From: Bacteroidales bacterium | GTDB lineage: Bacteria; Bacteroidota; Bacteroidia; Bacteroidales; P3 | Reading direction: 5' to 3' | Assembly: GCA_031263015.1 (NCBI GenBank) | Contig: JAISGN010000013.1 | Location: 1 to 38,734, forward strand | Length of the DNA: 38,734 nucleotides | Shown: positions 16,579 to 26,135 of the stretch, in pieces | Layout of the letters: each line of letters opens with the position of its first letter | How positions within the stretch are numbered: the stretch's first letter is position 1 | The notes under the pieces: generated by a model | What the model saw: the letters and a program-made list of their open reading frames with translations, nothing else | The model's database searches: none | Told to the model about the DNA's origin: nothing | Position numbers and translations under genes: made by a program

Positions 16579-16697
16579 CTTTCGCTCAAATACTATGTTG
16601 TTTTGAATTACGGAAATGCCGTTCGGATTTTTATATATTGCCTTTGAATAATTGCAGATGAGTAAAGGTTAAAATATTGTGGCTTAATACTCTCACC

Positions 16698-16813
16698 AAA
16701 GGCTGTTTCAAAAAAATGAAACGCTGTTTCGTGCGAACCAAAGGCTGTTTTATTTTTCTAAAACGGCGTTTTATAAAAACATAATGTCGTTGCGACACGC
16801 ACAAACGGCGTTC
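16698..16813. repeat. Array D: six cores phased at 21 bp between divergent promoters
   Basis: Centres lie at 16703 (AAAGGCTGTTT), 16724 (AAACGCTGTTT), 16745 (AAAGGCTGTTT), 16766 (AAACGGCGTTT), 16787 (TAATGTCGTTG) and 16808 (AAACGGCGTTC), all 21 bp apart. The linkers CGTGCGAACC, TATTTTTCTA and TATAAAAACA recur in other arrays. It lies between the btuB promoter and the alaS promoter, where no terminator would be needed. Apart from these elements I see nothing in 16579-16836. Confidence 0.9.
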
Positions 16814-16836
16814 GGTATTGTTTTAAAAAGAAATCG

Positions 16837-16844
16837 TAACTTTG
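16837..16844 (+). promoter_or_regulatory. Predicted promoter of alaS-kdsA
   Basis: TAACTTTG fits TAnnTTTG and lies 42 bp before the alaS start. Only a poorly spaced TTG (16818-16820) is seen upstream. The promoter follows array D by 23 bp. Confidence 0.5.
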
Positions 16845-16886
16845 CAAGCCTGATATGTATTATTTTTATTAACAAAGCAAAGGATT

Positions 16887-19499
16887 ATGACCGCAAACGA
16901 AATACGCAAGCAGTTTTTAGAATTTTTTAAACAAAAGGGGCATGCAATTGTTCCTTCGTCTTCAATCGTTGTAAAGAACGACCCGACAATTCTTTTCACC
17001 AATGCAGGTATGAATCAGTTCAAAGATATATTTTTGGGCAACGTTGCAAAGCCGTATTTAAGAGCTGCTGACAGCCAAAAATGTCTTCGTGTGAGCGGAA
17101 AGCACAATGATTTGGAGGAAGTGGGGCATGATACTTACCATCACACGATGTTTGAAATGCTTGGCAACTGGTCGTTCGGCGATTACTTCAAAAAGGAGGC
17201 TATTGCTTACTCTTGGGAATTGCTTACTGAGGTTTTCAAGATTGATAAGTCGTGTCTTTATGTTACTGTCTTCGGTGGAGACGATAAGGATGGCTTGCGA
17301 AAGGATGATGAAGCCTTTGAATATTGGAAACAATGGATTGATGAGGATAGAATCTTGCTCGGCTCAAAGAAGGATAACTTTTGGGAGATGGGAGAGATAG
17401 GTCCTTGCGGCGGATGCTCGGAAATTCACGTTGATTTAAGGGATGAAGCGGAGAAAAGGCGTATCAGCGGCAAGGAATTAGTCAATAAGGACAATCCTTT
17501 GGTGATAGAGATATGGAATCTGGTATTTATGGAGTTTAATAGAATGGCTGATGGCTCTCTTGTGCCGTTGAAAGAAAAGAATATAGACACCGGTATGGGT
17601 TTTGAGAGGCTTTGTATGGTTTTGCAGGGCAAAAAATCCAATTATGACACGGATGTTTTTCAGCCTTTGATATCTTGTCTTGCGGAACGTTCGGGTAATA
17701 TTTACGGAAAGGACAAAAAGAAAGATATTGCAATGCGTGTGTGTGCCGATCACATACGTGCCGTTGCTTTTGCAATAGCCGATGGGCAGCTTCCTGCAAA
17801 TGCCAAAGCCGGTTACGTGATTAGACGTATTCTTAGGCGGGCTGTTCGCTACGGATATACGTTTCTTGGTTTTAATGAGCCGTTTATGTTCTTGCTTGTG
17901 GATATTCTTTGCAGGCAAATGGGCGAACAATTTCCTGAATTAGTGAGATACCAAAGCCTTATAGAGAAAGTTATCAAAGAGGAGGAGCAATCTTTCCTTA
18001 GAGCCTTGTCTCATGGCATTGCGAAGTTTGATAAATATATTGAGGAGAACAAAACAGAAATTATTGACGGGGATTTTGCTTTTGAACTCTTCGATACTTA
18101 TGGTTTTCCTATTGATTTGACGGAATTAATGGCTAAAGAAAATAATCGTTTGGTAGATATGGAAGCGTTTAATAAGAACCTTGCAGAACAAAAGGAGCGT
18201 TCTCGTGATGCGGCAAAGCAATCTACTGATGATTGGATAGATGTACATGAAGCAAAGGCTGAAACGGAATTCGTAGGCTATGATACGATTGTGGCAGATG
18301 TTAAGATAATAAAATATAGAAAGGTAACAACAAAAAATAATGAGATATACCAGTTGGTTTTTGACAAAACGCCGTTCTATGCTGAGATGGGAGGACAGAT
18401 AGGAGATAGCGGATGCCTGACAAACGGCGATGAAGAGATAGAAATCATAGATACGCAAAAAGAAAACAACCTTATATTGCATTTAACTAAGAAACTTCCA
18501 AGCGATATTCGGGCAACTTTTGTGGCAGGTGTAAGTCAGAATCGCCGATTATCAACAGAGGCTAATCACTCTGCAACACATCTTTTGCATTATGCTTTGC
18601 GTAAAATACTCGGAAGCCACGTTGAGCAAAAAGGTTCTTATGTTGGTTATGACAAATTGCGATTTGATTTTTCTCATCCTTCCAAATTGACGAATGAAGA
18701 GATTAAACAGACCGAACAAATCGTCAATCATCTTATCAGAGAGGACTGTAAAGTTGAGGATATGCGGGATGTGGAAATAGAAAAAGCACAAAAAATGGGT
18801 GCGATGGCTTTGTTCGGAGAGAAATACGGGAAAAAGGTCAGGGTTGTGAAGTTTGGAGATTCTATTGAGTTGTGTGGCGGTACGCATGCAAAGAGTACGG
18901 GTGCGTTAGGTATGTTTAAGATTGTTTATGATACGGCTGTGGCTGCCGGAGTAAGACGTATAGAAGCCGTATGCGGCGAATATTTTGAGCATTATTTCTA
19001 TAATATGCAGGATACGCTCAATGATATAAAGCAGTCTTTTGAAGCATCACCCAATATAGTGCTTGCAGTCAAGAAAACGATTGATGAGAACGCCAAACTC
19101 AAACAACAGATTGACGAATTGAAGCGTGAAAAAATCGCAACGCTGTATCAAAATATGAAAAGTACAATTAAGCGGCATGGAAACATAAATGTGGTTGAGA
19201 TTGTCGGCAAAGAAATGGCTAATGACATAATTAAAGATTTGGCATTTCGTTTTCGCTCCGAATATTCGCCGTTATGTTTTGTTGCTGCGACTGTTTTTGA
19301 TGGGAAACCTTCATTAACGCTGATGCTAAGTGCGGATTTGGTTGATAAAGGCATAGATGCCTCTGTTATTATTCGCAATGCGGCAAAGAATATCAACGGA
19401 GGCGGTGGTGGACAGAAGCATTTTGCGACTGCGGGCGGCAAAAATACAGATGGTTTGTCTCTTGCAGCCGAGCAAATACTGCATGCCGTTCTCGGATAG
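16887..19499 (+). CDS. alaS: Alanyl-tRNA synthetase
   Basis: AlaRS charges tRNA-Ala and edits mischarged Ser/Gly. The 870-residue length is normal. The class II catalytic domain (1-240) begins TANEIRKQFLEFFKQKGH and contains DPTILFTNAGMNQFKDIFLG and HHTMFEMLGNWSFGDYFK. The tRNA-recognition region follows (ADHIRAVAFAIADG, GYVIRRILRRAVRYG). The editing domain has the zinc-binding HSATHLLHYALRK and CGGTHAKSTGALG. The C-terminal glycine-rich segment (NINGGGGGQKHFATAGGK) belongs to the C-Ala/DHHA1-like domain. It is followed after 72 bp by kdsA on the same strand. Confidence 0.98.
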   Translation: MTANEIRKQFLEFFKQKGHAIVPSSSIVVKNDPTILFTNAGMNQFKDIFLGNVAKPYLRAADSQKCLRVSGKHNDLEEVGHDTYHHTMFEMLGNWSFGDYFKKEAIAYSWELLTEVFKIDKSCLYVTVFGGDDKDGLRKDDEAFEYWKQWIDEDRILLGSKKDNFWEMGEIGPCGGCSEIHVDLRDEAEKRRISGKELVNKDNPLVIEIWNLVFMEFNRMADGSLVPLKEKNIDTGMGFERLCMVLQGKKSNYDTDVFQPLISCLAERSGNIYGKDKKKDIAMRVCADHIRAVAFAIADGQLPANAKAGYVIRRILRRAVRYGYTFLGFNEPFMFLLVDILCRQMGEQFPELVRYQSLIEKVIKEEEQSFLRALSHGIAKFDKYIEENKTEIIDGDFAFELFDTYGFPIDLTELMAKENNRLVDMEAFNKNLAEQKERSRDAAKQSTDDWIDVHEAKAETEFVGYDTIVADVKIIKYRKVTTKNNEIYQLVFDKTPFYAEMGGQIGDSGCLTNGDEEIEIIDTQKENNLILHLTKKLPSDIRATFVAGVSQNRRLSTEANHSATHLLHYALRKILGSHVEQKGSYVGYDKLRFDFSHPSKLTNEEIKQTEQIVNHLIREDCKVEDMRDVEIEKAQKMGAMALFGEKYGKKVRVVKFGDSIELCGGTHAKSTGALGMFKIVYDTAVAAGVRRIEAVCGEYFEHYFYNMQDTLNDIKQSFEASPNIVLAVKKTIDENAKLKQQIDELKREKIATLYQNMKSTIKRHGNINVVEIVGKEMANDIIKDLAFRFRSEYSPLCFVAATVFDGKPSLTLMLSADLVDKGIDASVIIRNAAKNINGGGGGQKHFATAGGKNTDGLSLAAEQILHAVLG

Positions 19500-19575
19500 C
19501 CGTAATAGCGACACGATACTTGATTATATCCGAATAATATCTCATTCCATAAAAATTAAACGAAGGATAAAATGA
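19483..19575 (+). CDS. Possible 30-residue ORF coupled to kdsA
   Basis: A short frame starts inside the end of alaS in another frame, encodes MPFSDSRNSDTILDYIRI followed by a basic tail (KIKRRIK), and ends with TGA overlapping the kdsA ATG (ATGA). Its middle resembles the short ORF before pyrH (SDETLIEYIRIL). This may be coincidence. Coding is supported only by the similarity and the overlapping stop/start, and no function is suggested. Confidence 0.2.
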   Translation: MPFSDSRNSDTILDYIRIISHSIKIKRRIK

Positions 19576-20375
19576 TTTATGACAAAATAAAAAACAGCAA
19601 AAACTTCTTTTTAATTGCCGGACCCTGCGTTATAGAGAACGAAACTATGCCTTATGAAATTGCAGAGCAACTTCTGGCAATCACAAACAGGTTAGGAATA
19701 GATTTTATCTTCAAAGCATCCTACCGAAAGGCTAATCGCTCACGTTCGGATTCCTTTACGGGAATAGGAAATGAGAGAGGATTGAGAATATTGCGTGATA
19801 TCAGAGAGAGATTTTGCCTACCTGTTTTGACCGATGTGCATAGTGCCGAAGAGGCAACGAAGGCTGCCGATTATGTTGATGTGATTCAAATTCCTGCCTT
19901 CCTGTGTCGTCAGACGGATATATTGGTTGCTGCCGCTAAAACGGGCAAAACAATAAATATAAAGAAAGGGCAATTTATTTCAGCCGAAGCAATGCAATAC
20001 GCAGTCGGCAAAATAATGGATTGCGGTAACGAAAAAATTATTTTAACCGACAGAGGGACGATGTTCGGTTACCAAGATATTGTTGTGGATTTTCGTTCCA
20101 TTCCGATTATGCAGCAAAACAATGTGCCGGTTGTAATGGATATTACACACAGCCTTCAAAAGCCGAATCAGAAAGACGGCATTACCGGCGGGCAACCAAA
20201 GATGATTGAAACCATTGCAAAGGCTGCTGTTGCTGTTGGTGCGGATGGAATTTTTATGGAGACGCATCCTAATCCTCTTACTGCGAAATCGGATGGTGCA
20301 AATATGCTTCAATTGAATTTGGTTGAGGATTTACTGACCAAACTCTTGAAAATACGAGCCGCTGTGCAGGAATAA
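19572..20375 (+). CDS. kdsA: 3-deoxy-D-manno-octulosonate 8-phosphate synthase
   Basis: KdsA condenses phosphoenolpyruvate with arabinose 5-phosphate to make KDO 8-phosphate for the lipopolysaccharide inner core. The 267-residue TIM-barrel protein shows FFLIAGPCVIENE near the start, FKASYRKANRSRSDSFTGIG (substrate loop), VLTDVHSAEEA, DVIQIPAFLCRQTDILVAAA, INIKKGQF, MDITHSLQKPNQKDGITGGQP and IFMETHPNPLTAKSDGANML. It lies downstream of alaS, probably in the same transcript, and ends before array E, whose first hairpin can serve as its terminator. Confidence 0.97.
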   Translation: MIYDKIKNSKNFFLIAGPCVIENETMPYEIAEQLLAITNRLGIDFIFKASYRKANRSRSDSFTGIGNERGLRILRDIRERFCLPVLTDVHSAEEATKAADYVDVIQIPAFLCRQTDILVAAAKTGKTINIKKGQFISAEAMQYAVGKIMDCGNEKIILTDRGTMFGYQDIVVDFRSIPIMQQNNVPVVMDITHSLQKPNQKDGITGGQPKMIETIAKAAVAVGADGIFMETHPNPLTAKSDGANMLQLNLVEDLLTKLLKIRAAVQE

Positions 20376-20404
20376 ATTCCGTATTATTTTGCTTGATTTT
20401 CATT

Positions 20405-20499
20405 AAACAGGATATCGCTTTAGCGAAACAGCCTTTCGTAAAAATGAAAGGCTGTTTTATTTCAATGAAAGGCTGCTTCATTCGCACGAAACAGCCTTT
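20405..20499. repeat. Array E: five cores phased at 21 bp, convergent gap
   Basis: Centres lie at 20410 (degenerate AAACAGGATAT), 20431 (AAACAGCCTTT), 20452 (AAAGGCTGTTT), 20473 (AAAGGCTGCTT) and 20494 (AAACAGCCTTT), all 21 bp apart. It fills the gap between the 3' ends of kdsA (plus) and purM (minus). Adjacent cores in opposite orientation form stem-loops. Confidence 0.9.
20425..20462 (+). terminator. Hairpin terminator candidate after kdsA
   Basis: GAAACAGCCTTTC and GAAAGGCTGTTTT flank an 8-nt loop, giving a 12-bp perfect stem. TTTTATTTC follows on the plus strand. The stem is built from two oppositely oriented array cores. Confidence 0.65.
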
Positions 20500-20533
20500 T
20501 ACAAAAATCATACAATGGAATGCGAGATTGATA

Positions 20534-21700
20534 TCAGTTGTAAATAAATTCTCCGTAAGGACTGCGTATCGTAACCTGCTTTTTGTCGTTTCCTTCTACG
20601 CTTCCGATTATTTTAGCCTCCACATTGAACGAACGAGATATGTCTATAATTGCATCAGCCGTTGCATCATCGGTATAAATCTCCATTCTGTGCCCCATAT
20701 TGAAGACTTTGTACATTTCTTCGTAAGGAGTGCCCGATTCTTCCCTGATTAACCTGAAAAGAGGCGGCAAATCAAAAAGATTATCCTTTATGATATTCAA
20801 ATTATCTATGAAATGCAGGACTTTTGTCTGCCCTCCGCCGCTGCAATGCACCATTCCGCAAATCTTATCCCTGTATTTAGCAAAAACTTTCGCCATAATA
20901 GGTGCATAGGTCCTTGTAGGCGATAAAACCAAACGCCCGATGTCCACATTTTTTACTTCGGATGGTGAGGTCAAATCTTTGCTTCCGCAATATACAACTT
21001 CCTTCGGCAGATTGTTATCAAAGGTTTCGGGGAACATTTCAGCCAAGCGATGAGAGAAAACGTCATGTCGTGCGGATGTTAAGCCGTTGCTGCCCATTCC
21101 TCCGTTGTATTGGTCTTCGTAAGTCGCCTTTCCGAAAGACGATAAGCCTACTATGACGTTGCCTTCTTTGATATTATGATTGGAAATGATGTCTTTGCGG
21201 CGTATTCTTGCTGTAACGGTGCTATCAACGATTATCGTGCGGACAAGATCTCCCACATCGGCAGTTTCTCCGCCCGTAAGATAAATACCGATGCCCATCT
21301 GCCGCAATTTTTCCAAGAATTCTTCCGTGCCGTTGATAACATTTGATATAACGGATGCAGGTATTAAGTTTTTGTTTCTGCCTATTGTTGATGATAAAAG
21401 GATGTTATCGGTGATACCAACGCAAAGCAAATCATCCAGATTCATAACAATAGCATCAATGGATATTGATTTCCATACCGACAAATCACCAGTTTGTTTC
21501 CAGTAGGCATAGGCTAAGGCTGATTTAGTGCCTGCTCCGTCCGCATGCATCACACAACAATAATCTTTATCGCCTGCAATATCTTCGGTAACTTTGCAAA
21601 AAGCATAAGGAAATAAGCCTTTATCCAAATTCTTTATTGCATTATGAACATCTTCCTTTGCAGACGAAACACCTCGCAATGTATATTTTTCGTTGTTCAT
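20534..21700 (-). CDS. purM: Phosphoribosylformylglycinamidine cyclo-ligase (AIR synthetase)
   Basis: PurM closes the imidazole ring, converting FGAM to AIR with ATP in purine synthesis. The 388-residue protein is longer than the roughly 345-residue E. coli enzyme. Family features include YCCVMHADGAGTKSALAYAYWK (ATP/substrate loop), DAIVMNLDDLLCVGI with metal-binding acidic residues, IYLTGGETADVGDLV, VIVGLSSFGKATYEDQ, GMVHCSGGGQTKVLHFI and YKVFNMGHRMEIYT (GxGM-type motif). It is the last gene of a minus-strand run eno-mpg-ftn-purM and lies 18 nt after ftn. Confidence 0.95.
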   Translation of the reverse strand: MNNEKYTLRGVSSAKEDVHNAIKNLDKGLFPYAFCKVTEDIAGDKDYCCVMHADGAGTKSALAYAYWKQTGDLSVWKSISIDAIVMNLDDLLCVGITDNILLSSTIGRNKNLIPASVISNVINGTEEFLEKLRQMGIGIYLTGGETADVGDLVRTIIVDSTVTARIRRKDIISNHNIKEGNVIVGLSSFGKATYEDQYNGGMGSNGLTSARHDVFSHRLAEMFPETFDNNLPKEVVYCGSKDLTSPSEVKNVDIGRLVLSPTRTYAPIMAKVFAKYRDKICGMVHCSGGGQTKVLHFIDNLNIIKDNLFDLPPLFRLIREESGTPYEEMYKVFNMGHRMEIYTDDATADAIIDISRSFNVEAKIIGSVEGNDKKQVTIRSPYGEFIYN

Positions 21701-21718
21701 TCTTTGCTATTAGGCAGT

Positions 21719-22222
21719 TTAAACAAGAGGGGTATAAGTTCTTTTTGCAAGTTCCTTATCAAACTGATAAAGACCAAAGCCGTTGTTTCCAATCATTTTT
21801 AATGCATCAATATATTTCTGAGCCGTTTCTTCTTCTTCAACTTGCTCGTCAATAAACCAGTTAAGCATTGATTGCGTGGCATACTCCTTTTCCTTATCAG
21901 CCAAAGCATACAAATCATTTATCATTTTCGTAACAACCTGCTCATGTTCCAACGTATCCTCAAAGGCAGCCAGCGGAGTTGCCCATGATTTGCCTACTTT
22001 GTCAATAGGACGTAAATCAACCCTTGCTCCTCTTGATATTAGATAGTTGAAAATCTTCATTGCATGATCCTGTTCTTCTTGAAACTGGACATGAAACCAA
22101 TTTTCCATACCAATATAGCCCTTTGCCGCACAATCAGCCGACATTGATAAATAAAGATATGCAGACCAAAGTTCCGCATTGATTTGAGCATTTAATGCTT
22201 CTTCTAATTTTTTACTTAACAT
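21719..22222 (-). CDS. ftnA: Ferritin
   Basis: A 167-residue four-helix-bundle ferritin that stores iron as a mineral core in a 24-mer and protects against iron-driven oxidative damage. Ferroxidase-site residues known from bacterial ferritins are all present: Glu17 (NAELWSAYLYLS), Glu50 and His53 (EEQDHAMKIF), Glu94 (LEHEQVV) and Gln127 in FIDEQVEEEETA. No haem-binding methionine typical of bacterioferritin is evident. It lies between mpg (12 nt) and purM (18 nt). Confidence 0.96.
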   Translation of the reverse strand: MLSKKLEEALNAQINAELWSAYLYLSMSADCAAKGYIGMENWFHVQFQEEQDHAMKIFNYLISRGARVDLRPIDKVGKSWATPLAAFEDTLEHEQVVTKMINDLYALADKEKEYATQSMLNWFIDEQVEEEETAQKYIDALKMIGNNGFGLYQFDKELAKRTYTPLV

Positions 22223-22234
22223 TTTACTTTTATT

Positions 22235-22747
22235 TTATTTGTTTAATAATATATATCTCCATTTTCTATTTCTATCCTTTTCATCCGCATAGTCAATACG
22301 AACTCTTGCCGCAGAAATATATTCAGATTTGGAATAATCGTCTTCAATCCATAAATCGTTGCCGTTTATTAACGATATCGCATTTTGATTACGTGTAATA
22401 TTTAGAGCCTTCGTAAGCTTTCCCGGTCCGTTAAAGCCTTCTACTCCCCGTATAAGTACTGCCTCAGGATGATTTTCTTCACCACTAACGATATTTAACA
22501 TATTATGCACGCCGTAACACAGATAAACATACGTTATACCACCTTTTTCAAACATCGGAGCATTACGATTTGTCTTTCCTTTATGAGCATGACATGCAGT
22601 ATCTTCAAAACCGTAATAGCATTCTGTTTCCGTAATCCGTAGTTTCATTATTTCGCCATCTAATACACGACATAGCAGTTTGCCAATCAAATTAGGCGCC
22701 ATGGTCATTGCATTTTGCAGATAAAAATCTTGATTTAAACGGCTCAC
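22235..22747 (-). CDS. mpg: 3-methyladenine DNA glycosylase (AAG/MPG family)
   Basis: This 170-residue base-excision repair enzyme removes alkylated and deaminated purines. AAG-family hallmarks are NLIGKLLCRVL, RITETECYYGFEDTACHAH (with the catalytic Glu of the ETExY motif), APMFEKGGITYVYLCYGVHNMLNIV (the DNA-intercalating tyrosine region) and AVLIRGVEG. The GPGKLTKALNI motif that follows is also conserved. The protein is somewhat shorter than typical members (about 200). It starts 12 nt after eno. Confidence 0.93.
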   Translation of the reverse strand: MSRLNQDFYLQNAMTMAPNLIGKLLCRVLDGEIMKLRITETECYYGFEDTACHAHKGKTNRNAPMFEKGGITYVYLCYGVHNMLNIVSGEENHPEAVLIRGVEGFNGPGKLTKALNITRNQNAISLINGNDLWIEDDYSKSEYISAARVRIDYADEKDRNRKWRYILLNK

Positions 22748-22759
22748 TTCTTTGCTTTA

Positions 22760-24055
<1,296 letters not shown>

Positions 24056-24072
24056 TTATTATTTTACGACTG

Positions 24073-24080
24073 CAAAGATA
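24073..24080 (-). promoter_or_regulatory. Predicted promoter of eno-mpg-ftn-purM
   Basis: TATCTTTG on the minus strand matches TAnnTTTG, 23 bp upstream of the eno start. A -33 element is not clear. Confidence 0.5.
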
Positions 24081-24116
24081 CGAAAAATCGGCAATTTTTT
24101 TCGTTTGGTCATCCTG

Positions 24117-24296
24117 AAAGGCTGTTTTATTTTTCTAAAACGGCGTTTGAGTAAAATATTCCTTGATTTGGCTAAAATAAAACAGCGTTTCGTTAAAGTA
24201 ACACATTGTTTGATTTTTACAAGGCGGCACTTTCGCCCGACCAAACAGGAATAACCGCTCGGCAGGCTTTGTATGGCGTTTTCCGAAACAGCGTTC
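24117..24296. repeat. Array F: phased cores between divergent eno and pyrH
   Basis: Cores lie at 24122 (AAAGGCTGTTT), 24143 (AAACGGCGTTT), 24185 (AAACAGCGTTT), 24206 (degenerate ACACATTGTTT) and 24248 (degenerate AAACAGGAATA), all on the 21-bp grid. AAACAGCGTTC at 24291 is one base off it. The core expected at 24164 is eroded, and near 24227 a GGCGG element sits two bases off. The array is more decayed at its right end. It lies between two divergent promoters. Nothing else is evident in 24081-24374. Confidence 0.75.
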
Positions 24297-24374
24297 GGGC
24301 GGCACATATCCGATATAAAAAATTGCTAATCGCAACTCATACCGATAGAGAGAGGATTTTGTAATTCTTTTTAC

Positions 24375-24382
24375 TACTTTTG
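24375..24382 (+). promoter_or_regulatory. Predicted promoter of pyrH-mrp
   Basis: TACTTTTG fits TAnnTTTG. It leaves a leader of about 135 nt before pyrH that contains a 23-codon frame at 24413-24484. Confidence 0.5.
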
Positions 24383-24412
24383 CCTAATGAAAAGACATTA
24401 AAAATTGAGCAA

Positions 24413-24484
24413 ATGAGAAAAACGTCTGATGAAACTTTGATTGAATACATCCGAATCCTCTTTGATTATACGGATTTCAAATAA
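24413..24484 (+). CDS. Possible 23-residue leader ORF before pyrH
   Basis: The ATG at 24413 opens a frame for MRKTSDETLIEYIRILFDYT followed by DFK and a stop, ending 38 bp before pyrH. The SDETLIEYIRIL part resembles the small ORF before kdsA (SDTILDYIRII). It could be a leader peptide or a chance frame. Evidence is limited to this similarity and its place in the transcript. Confidence 0.2.
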   Translation: MRKTSDETLIEYIRILFDYTDFK

Positions 24485-24522
24485 AACAGGCAGGAAACAA
24501 AACATTAAAACTAAAATATCAA

Positions 24523-25230
24523 ATGAAATACAACAGAATCTTATTAAAATTGAGCGGAGAGTCGCTTATGGGAGAGCAGGACTACGGAATAAGCCCGTCA
24601 ATGCTCACTCAATATGCGTCGGAAGTTAAGTCGGCTAAAATGAAAGGCTGTCAAATCGGTATAGTTATTGGTGGCGGCAACATCTTTCGCGGTTTGCAGG
24701 GAGCAGCCAAAGGTATGGACAGAGTGCAAGGCGATTATATGGGGATGATGGCAACTCTTATCAATTCTATGGCTTTACAGGCGGAACTGGAAAAGCAGGG
24801 TGTTGAAACGGAATTGCTGAGTGGTCTTGCCGTTGAGCCTATTTGCAGGGAGTTTTCAAGACAAAGAGCAAAGGAAATGCTGAAAAGCAAGGTCGTAATC
24901 ATAGGCGGCGGCACGGGAAACCCTTATTTTACTACCGATACCGCATCTGCTTTGCGTGCAATAGAGATGGAGGCGGATATTATAATGAAAGGTACTCGTG
25001 TTGATGGCATTTATACCGCCGACCCCGAGAAAGACCCGACTGCAACCAAATATTCATCTCTTTCTTTTGATGAAGCGTTGAGCAGGAATCTCAAAGTAAT
25101 GGATTTAACCGCCTTTGCATTGTGCAGAGAGAACGATATGCCGATATATGTCTTTGATATGAATAAAGAAGGCAATCTTTTACGCGTTTTGGAAGGCGAA
25201 CATATCGGTACAATCGTTGAGAACAAATAA
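24523..25230 (+). CDS. pyrH: UMP kinase
   Basis: PyrH phosphorylates UMP to UDP with ATP and acts as a hexamer in pyrimidine nucleotide synthesis. The 235-residue protein belongs to the amino-acid-kinase fold: ILLKLSGESLMGEQDYGISP at the start, IGIVIGGGNIFRGLQGA, DYMGMMATLINSMALQ, VVIIGGGTGNPYFTTDTASALRA (nucleotide-binding), IMKGTRVDGIYTADPEKDPTA and FDMNKEGNLLRVLEGEHIGT at the end. The mrp gene follows after 12 nt. Confidence 0.98.
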   Translation: MKYNRILLKLSGESLMGEQDYGISPSMLTQYASEVKSAKMKGCQIGIVIGGGNIFRGLQGAAKGMDRVQGDYMGMMATLINSMALQAELEKQGVETELLSGLAVEPICREFSRQRAKEMLKSKVVIIGGGTGNPYFTTDTASALRAIEMEADIIMKGTRVDGIYTADPEKDPTATKYSSLSFDEALSRNLKVMDLTAFALCRENDMPIYVFDMNKEGNLLRVLEGEHIGTIVENK

Positions 25231-25242
25231 TTATTCTGTAAT

Positions 25243-26070
25243 ATGGCAAATATATTTGAACAACGTAAAGAAAAGGAAGAAAGAATTGTTTCGTCCATGC
25301 GGCATATTAAGCATTTGATAGCAGTAGGTAGCGGCAAGGGAGGGGTAGGAAAATCGACCGTATCTGCAAATCTTGCCGTTGCTTTGGCACAAAAAGGCTA
25401 CAAAGTGGGCTTGGCTGACGCTGATATTTACGGACCTTCCATTCCGACTTTGTTTAATATTGAAGAAGAGAACGTTCTCGGCACGGAAATAAACGGACAA
25501 ACTTACATTGTGCCGTTTGAACGCTTCGGAATCAAGTTGATGAGTATCGGATTCTTTGTTGATAAGGATAAACCTTTGTTGTGGCGGGGTCCTATGGCGT
25601 CCAATACTCTTAATCAGTTGATTGTGGAAACTATTTGGGGCGATTTGGACTACCTTATTATAGATACGCCTCCCGGAACAGGCGATATTCAGCTCACATT
25701 GGCACAGGATTTTCCTCTTTCTTCGGTTCTTTTTGTCTGTACGCCGCAACAGTTAGCCGTTGCAGACGTTCGTCGTGCTGTGAATATGTATCATAATGAT
25801 AAATTGCAGGTTCCGATTTTGGGATTAGTGGAAAATATGGCTTATTTCACGCCAAAAGAGTTACCGAACAACAAATACTATATTTTTGGTAAAGACGGAG
25901 CAAAACAACTCGCCGAAGAATTGCATTTGGACTTGCTTGTGCAGATACCAATCAGCGAAAACGTGTCATTAACCAACGATAGCGGCAATCCGATTGCACT
26001 TGATTACGATTCTATTGAAGGAAAAACTTTTGCGGAATTGGCAACAATCGTATCCAATCGCAGTAATTGA
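25243..26070 (+). CDS. mrp: Mrp/ApbC-type P-loop ATPase, short form
   Basis: Mrp/NBP35-type proteins carry and transfer iron-sulfur clusters. The 275-residue protein has the deviant Walker A GSGKGGVGKST (about 29-39), VGLADADIYGPSIPTLF, LLWRGPMASNTLNQL, YLIIDTPPGTGDIQLTLAQ (Walker B region) and a C-terminal GKDGAKQLAEELHLDLLVQIPI. Two things are notable. The usual N-terminal MIP18/DUF59 domain is missing, since the P-loop begins at residue 29. The CxxC pair that usually precedes the (I)FGxxG segment and binds the cluster is also absent: the segment reads AYFTPKELPNNKYYIFG. The gene is coupled to pyrH and ends at array G. Confidence 0.9.
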   Translation: MANIFEQRKEKEERIVSSMRHIKHLIAVGSGKGGVGKSTVSANLAVALAQKGYKVGLADADIYGPSIPTLFNIEEENVLGTEINGQTYIVPFERFGIKLMSIGFFVDKDKPLLWRGPMASNTLNQLIVETIWGDLDYLIIDTPPGTGDIQLTLAQDFPLSSVLFVCTPQQLAVADVRRAVNMYHNDKLQVPILGLVENMAYFTPKELPNNKYYIFGKDGAKQLAEELHLDLLVQIPISENVSLTNDSGNPIALDYDSIEGKTFAELATIVSNRSN

Positions 26071-26091
26071 TTTCTGTTATCAAGTATTATA

Positions 26092-26135
26092 AAAATAAAA
26101 CGCCGTTTCATTTTGCTGAAACGGCGTTTTATTTT
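26092..26135 (+). terminator. Perfect 19-bp hairpin after mrp
   Basis: Arms 26092-26110 and 26117-26135 are perfectly complementary with a 6-nt loop (TTTTGC). The right arm ends in TTTTATTTT, so the structure can terminate mrp transcription. The left arm's AAAATAAAA would give a U-rich tail on the opposite strand as well. Confidence 0.8.
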
